A DNA stretch of 27,962 bases, from contig JBFXEO010000012.1 in assembly GCA_050180015.1 (NCBI GenBank), positions 1-27,962 on the forward strand, written 5' to 3'. This stretch comes from JBFXEO01 sp050180015. Lineage in GTDB: Bacteria > Bacteroidota > Bacteroidia > Bacteroidales > Tenuifilaceae. The notes below the pieces were generated by a model. It ran no database searches, was not told where the DNA came from, and worked only from the letters and a program-made list of their open reading frames with translations. Numbering within the stretch: the stretch's first letter is position 1; each line of letters starts with the position of its first letter. This document shows, piece after piece, positions 25,055-27,962 of this stretch. Both the position numbers and the translations under genes were made by a program.

Positions 25055-26110
25055 CTAACGAACCTCATACCGAATCTCGCTAAGAGCCTTGATGGCCCTG
25101 TCAGAAAAGAAATCGCACGCAGGGAATAACCTGTACCGCCCACCCTCCATATTTTGGGGATCATCAATCAGAAGGAACTCCTGCTGATCGTTCCTGTTGA
25201 AAAGTTCAGAGTAGGTTAGCGCCATTCTGTACCCATCCAGCGCAGCCACGGTAAAGATTCCCCGTTGAATATCCTCCTTTGAAAGTGGAAATGCGGAGCA
25301 AAGAATATCCTTGAGGCAATAACCGGTAAACGGTGTTGTACTATGGATTCCTCGCCCACGTCCATAAAAAATTGTGCTGAAAGTAACGGTAGATAAATTC
25401 TTTGGAATACCCAGCAAGCTTTCCTTACCCGAAAAATCTGTTACTTTTACCCTATCGCAGTACAGCGGCGAAATCTCCCTGTTAACTTTAAACGGCGAGC
25501 TGAGCGAGCGAATGGTGATTCTGGACGGATTTACAATATTCCGCTCCGTAACTAAATCGGTGGCCACTACAAGTTTAGACGTTTCCGGCAACGGCCAAAG
25601 CTCCTTCGTTTTGCTGGGAACAATGCGCATTACCGATTTGGCAACAATAATTTTATGCAGGTTATTGGGGTAAAACAACTCTCCCCACGAAAACACAACC
25701 CTTTCGCCCGCATCGTTGCTTACCTCAACGTAGAGATCAATGATGGGCGGAAAAACAGCTGCATTTTTTTTCTGCACTTTAACGCTGTTCAAGATATCGA
25801 ACAGCGAGTAGCCGTCGTACCGGTATGCCCCAATAAATTTATCAGTTCCATCGACATTAAGCAGAGCCTCCTTAACTATCACGGAGCGTACTGGTAGCCT
25901 TGCAAAATCAACATCCGCTGGGCTTAATACTTCGCCGTCGATTTGCAATGGAACCACCTGTAGCCGCTGAGTTGGCTCGTTGTCGTAAAAGTTGTTGGTC
26001 TGCTCCAACGAATCGACCATGGGTTGCCGGGCAACCCGGTCTGATTCACTATTTTGGCTGCAAGCGCAGGCGAGCAGCAACAGTATAACCGGATAAAAGT
26101 TTTTTTTCAT
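25055..26110 (-). CDS. Lipoprotein with two sulfite-oxidase-like (molybdopterin-binding fold) domains
   Basis: A 351-residue predicted lipoprotein (lipobox LLAC, Cys15). It appears to contain two copies of the oxidoreductase molybdopterin-binding (SUOX-like) fold, about 54-202 and 218-350. Matching landmarks are YDGYSLFDIL (98-107) with FTGYCLKDIL (261-270), and GERVVFSWGELF (135-146) with GYRMALTYSELF (293-304). Domain two ends with LFPACDFFSDRAIKALSEI, in the place of the usual closing strand. I see no counterpart of the molybdenum-binding Cys motif of sulfite oxidases, so catalysis is doubtful and a ligand-binding role is as likely. It starts 110 bases after a TonB-dependent receptor gene on the same strand, which suggests a joint uptake function. 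The assignment is by pattern only. Confidence 0.65.
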   Translation of the reverse strand: MKKNFYPVILLLLACACSQNSESDRVARQPMVDSLEQTNNFYDNEPTQRLQVVPLQIDGEVLSPADVDFARLPVRSVIVKEALLNVDGTDKFIGAYRYDGYSLFDILNSVKVQKKNAAVFPPIIDLYVEVSNDAGERVVFSWGELFYPNNLHKIIVAKSVMRIVPSKTKELWPLPETSKLVVATDLVTERNIVNPSRITIRSLSSPFKVNREISPLYCDRVKVTDFSGKESLLGIPKNLSTVTFSTIFYGRGRGIHSTTPFTGYCLKDILCSAFPLSKEDIQRGIFTVAALDGYRMALTYSELFNRNDQQEFLLIDDPQNMEGGRYRLFPACDFFSDRAIKALSEIRYEVR

Positions 26111-26140
26111 CGTGGCAAAATTAATTTTATGAAACAGAAC

Positions 26141-26164
26141 AAGCTACAGCTTGAACTATAGCTT
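26141..26164 (-). other. Hairpin in the leader of the SUOX-like lipoprotein gene
   Basis: A 9-bp stem (26156-26164 with 26141-26149, one G-U pair) has a 6-base loop and lies 30 bases before the start codon. No T-run follows on the minus strand, so it does not look like a terminator. It could stabilise or set the processing of the receptor-lipoprotein transcript. Confidence 0.35.
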
Positions 26165-26171
26165 TAAAATA

Positions 26172-26195
26172 CCATTGAAATTACGGTAATAATGG
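26172..26195 (-). terminator. Weak hairpin after the TonB receptor gene
   Basis: CCATT/AATGG, with an inner ATTA/TAAT, begins 25 bases past the receptor stop and is followed by TATTTTAAA on the minus strand. The stem is A/T-rich and interrupted, so any termination would be partial. Confidence 0.3.
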
Positions 26196-26220
26196 CATTT
26201 CATCAAAAGTCTTAAACAAC

Positions 26221-27962
26221 CTAAAATCTCACGCCAAGGTCAACCGTAGTGAAACGTCCCGGGCCAACGGCTCCCTTGCTGTCGTAAATTTCCTCATCAA
26301 AGATATTTTGAACATTCACCGACACGGTAATATGCCGGTAAAACTCACGGGTTAACCTTGCATCAACGGTAAATGCCGATGGGTAAACATCGGACTGCAC
26401 AATCTCGTCGTAAACATTCTGATCGTTCACGTACATTTCGCCAACGTACTTGCCGGTTACACCAGCATTAACAATTTTCGACTGAAACAGTACGCCCAGT
26501 GCAAAGGAATGCTTTGGAACATCGGTTAGGTACTTGTTGTTTAGGTCAACCGGATCGGCCGATGTAAGCGGTTTGTAATCTGATATTTTTGATGAGTTGA
26601 AAGTATAGTTCCCGAATAAACTTAAATACCTTACAGGGCTCGCCGTAAAGTCGAATTCCACCCCATAAATTTTGACGTCGGAAATGTTCGAGCGGATCAT
26701 TATCGGCCTATCGCCAAATCCCATATCAATACTATCACCCGTTGAAACATAGTACAAAAAATCCGTACCAACGGAGTAGTAAATGCTCGATGACAGCTTA
26801 AGCCAGCTAACGGGTTTAACATCGCTGCCAACCTCAAAGTTATCGAGGTATTCCGGTTTCAGGTTTGGGTTGGCCACCTTAAATCCACCGCGTACACGGC
26901 CCGAGCGGCAAAGATCGTCCAGAACCGATGGCCGGAAACCACGGCTATAGCCCGTGTATATCCGTAAATTCTTACTTGGCTTATACTGTACGGAAATGCG
27001 TGGACTAAAGGCACCCCAAGCCTCATCGCCGAGTCCCGAGAATTGGTACTGATCCATAAAGGCGGTTTCGGCTGAGGGGTTGTGAATTATAAACGCGCCA
27101 TCGTAGAAACGCGATAAATCGTACCTTGCACCAAGCAGCACTTTTACCCTGCTGCTAAAGGTTGATATTTCGTCCTGAAGGTAAAACCCGTAGAAATCCA
27201 TTTTACCGTTGTTATCAACCTTATCGGTTGATGTATAGTAGATATCCGATGCGTCCACCTCTCCATTCCTAGCATCAAACCCTGCAATAAATGAATGGTT
27301 TTTCAAATTATACGCAAAAGAGGACATCAGTCCGTAGTCTGTTCTGTACGACGAATCGTTGTACCATGTATAATCATCCTTAACCCACTCGTTCACCTTT
27401 TTGTAGTTCTCACGGAGGTAAAAAGCCGAAGCACTCCAGCTTAACCTGCCGCTTTTACCGCTAACAGCAGTACGCAGCTGATAGGTATCATGATCGACCC
27501 GGTTCCCATCGGGCTGTATATATTTTTCGCCAGTACCGCGCATATCATCGTAAAGCGTAAAATCCACCCCGGCATGGATTTTTTCACCGTTCTCAAAACC
27601 CGCTCGCAGGTTCAACGCCTTATCCTCAAAGCACGACTTGGTTACGTACTCCGAAAGGGCAAGCCTATCGGCATCGGACTGGGTGATGTAGCCATCGCTT
27701 TTACTGTAGGTGGTGTTGGCGGCCCAGTAGAAGGATTTATCCCGGTTGATATTCGTTCGCCCGGCCAACTTTGCCTTTACACCACGGGTAGCGTACGTTC
27801 CATAGTCCACGGAAACATTTCCCTCAAAGTTCCTTCGTGGACGACGATTTATTACGTTGATAACCCCGCCCATAGCATTTCCCCCATACAGTGCAGAGCC
27901 TGGGCCTTTGACTACCTCAATACGTTCAATATCGCCAGTTGATATTAAATTCCAGTTAACGG
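26221..27962 (-). CDS. TonB-dependent outer-membrane receptor (5' end outside window)
   Basis: The frame is open to the window edge (first full codon at 27960), giving about 579 residues; the start, signal peptide and TonB box lie outside. The plug-domain signature is present at the left edge: DIERIEVVKGPGSALYGGNA, then MGGVINVI. The rest is a 22-strand barrel, with a family-typical region GYSRGFRPSVLDDL and final strand FTTVDLGVRF ending in Phe. It lacks the extra N-terminal features of SusC, as far as can be seen, and no SusD follows, so it resembles the siderophore/cobalamin/metal receptors more than glycan importers. The substrate is unknown. The next gene on the strand is the SUOX-like lipoprotein, 110 bases away. 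Confidence 0.93.
   Translation of the reverse strand, partial: VNWNLISTGDIERIEVVKGPGSALYGGNAMGGVINVINRRPRRNFEGNVSVDYGTYATRGVKAKLAGRTNINRDKSFYWAANTTYSKSDGYITQSDADRLALSEYVTKSCFEDKALNLRAGFENGEKIHAGVDFTLYDDMRGTGEKYIQPDGNRVDHDTYQLRTAVSGKSGRLSWSASAFYLRENYKKVNEWVKDDYTWYNDSSYRTDYGLMSSFAYNLKNHSFIAGFDARNGEVDASDIYYTSTDKVDNNGKMDFYGFYLQDEISTFSSRVKVLLGARYDLSRFYDGAFIIHNPSAETAFMDQYQFSGLGDEAWGAFSPRISVQYKPSKNLRIYTGYSRGFRPSVLDDLCRSGRVRGGFKVANPNLKPEYLDNFEVGSDVKPVSWLKLSSSIYYSVGTDFLYYVSTGDSIDMGFGDRPIMIRSNISDVKIYGVEFDFTASPVRYLSLFGNYTFNSSKISDYKPLTSADPVDLNNKYLTDVPKHSFALGVLFQSKIVNAGVTGKYVGEMYVNDQNVYDEIVQSDVYPSAFTVDARLTREFYRHITVSVNVQNIFDEEIYDSKGAVGPGRFTTVDLGVRF

Overview
This window is a stretch of core chromosome from a Bacteroidota bacterium, most likely of the order Bacteroidales. 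The reasons are a lipoprotein GH97 alpha-glucosidase, a TamL-type outer-membrane lipoprotein, a TonB-dependent receptor, a DUF3467 gene beside rpoC, promoters that fit the Bacteroidota pattern TTTG-N19-TAnnTTTG, and an almost complete lack of Shine-Dalgarno sequences. The species cannot be named from the sequence alone.

Layout. Only the left edge is on the plus strand: the 3' part of an acyl-CoA dehydrogenase gene, a strong terminator, and cstA. All other genes are on the minus strand. Reading from high to low coordinates, they are: the 3' part of a TonB-dependent receptor gene (cut by the window end) followed by a two-domain lipoprotein; tamL and fbaB; a membrane-anchored triple helix-hairpin-helix protein; rpsU; xerC-hpf; four tRNA genes (Thr-Tyr-Gly-Thr) leading into tuf; tRNA-Trp; secE-nusG-rplK-rplA-rplJ-rplL-rpoB-rpoC; the DUF3467 gene; and the GH97 gene, which converges on cstA.

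How it works together. The central 13 kb is the translation and transcription core: EF-Tu, its tRNAs, the SecE subunit, NusG, four large-subunit ribosomal proteins and both large RNA polymerase subunits. One good promoter lies ahead of the first tRNA. Hairpins followed by T runs sit at the tuf/tRNA-Trp and rplL/rpoB junctions and end the run after rpoC. They look like points where output is stepped down. The neighbouring rpsU-xerC-hpf group adds bS21 and a ribosome hibernation factor. The right third is cell-envelope and metabolic: TonB receptor, surface lipoprotein, TamL and class I aldolase.

Most of the window is ordinary. I found no CRISPR array, insertion sequence, prophage or defence system. 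The points most worth a second look are the strong Shine-Dalgarno before hpf (in a clade whose bS21 hides the anti-Shine-Dalgarno), the TonB receptor paired with a duplicated sulfite-oxidase-like lipoprotein, the hairpin/promoter overlap ahead of tRNA-Trp, and the rplL-rpoB attenuator. Several starts were moved inward from longer open frames: rpoB to 13412, xerC to 19656, tamL to 24795 and secE to 16406.
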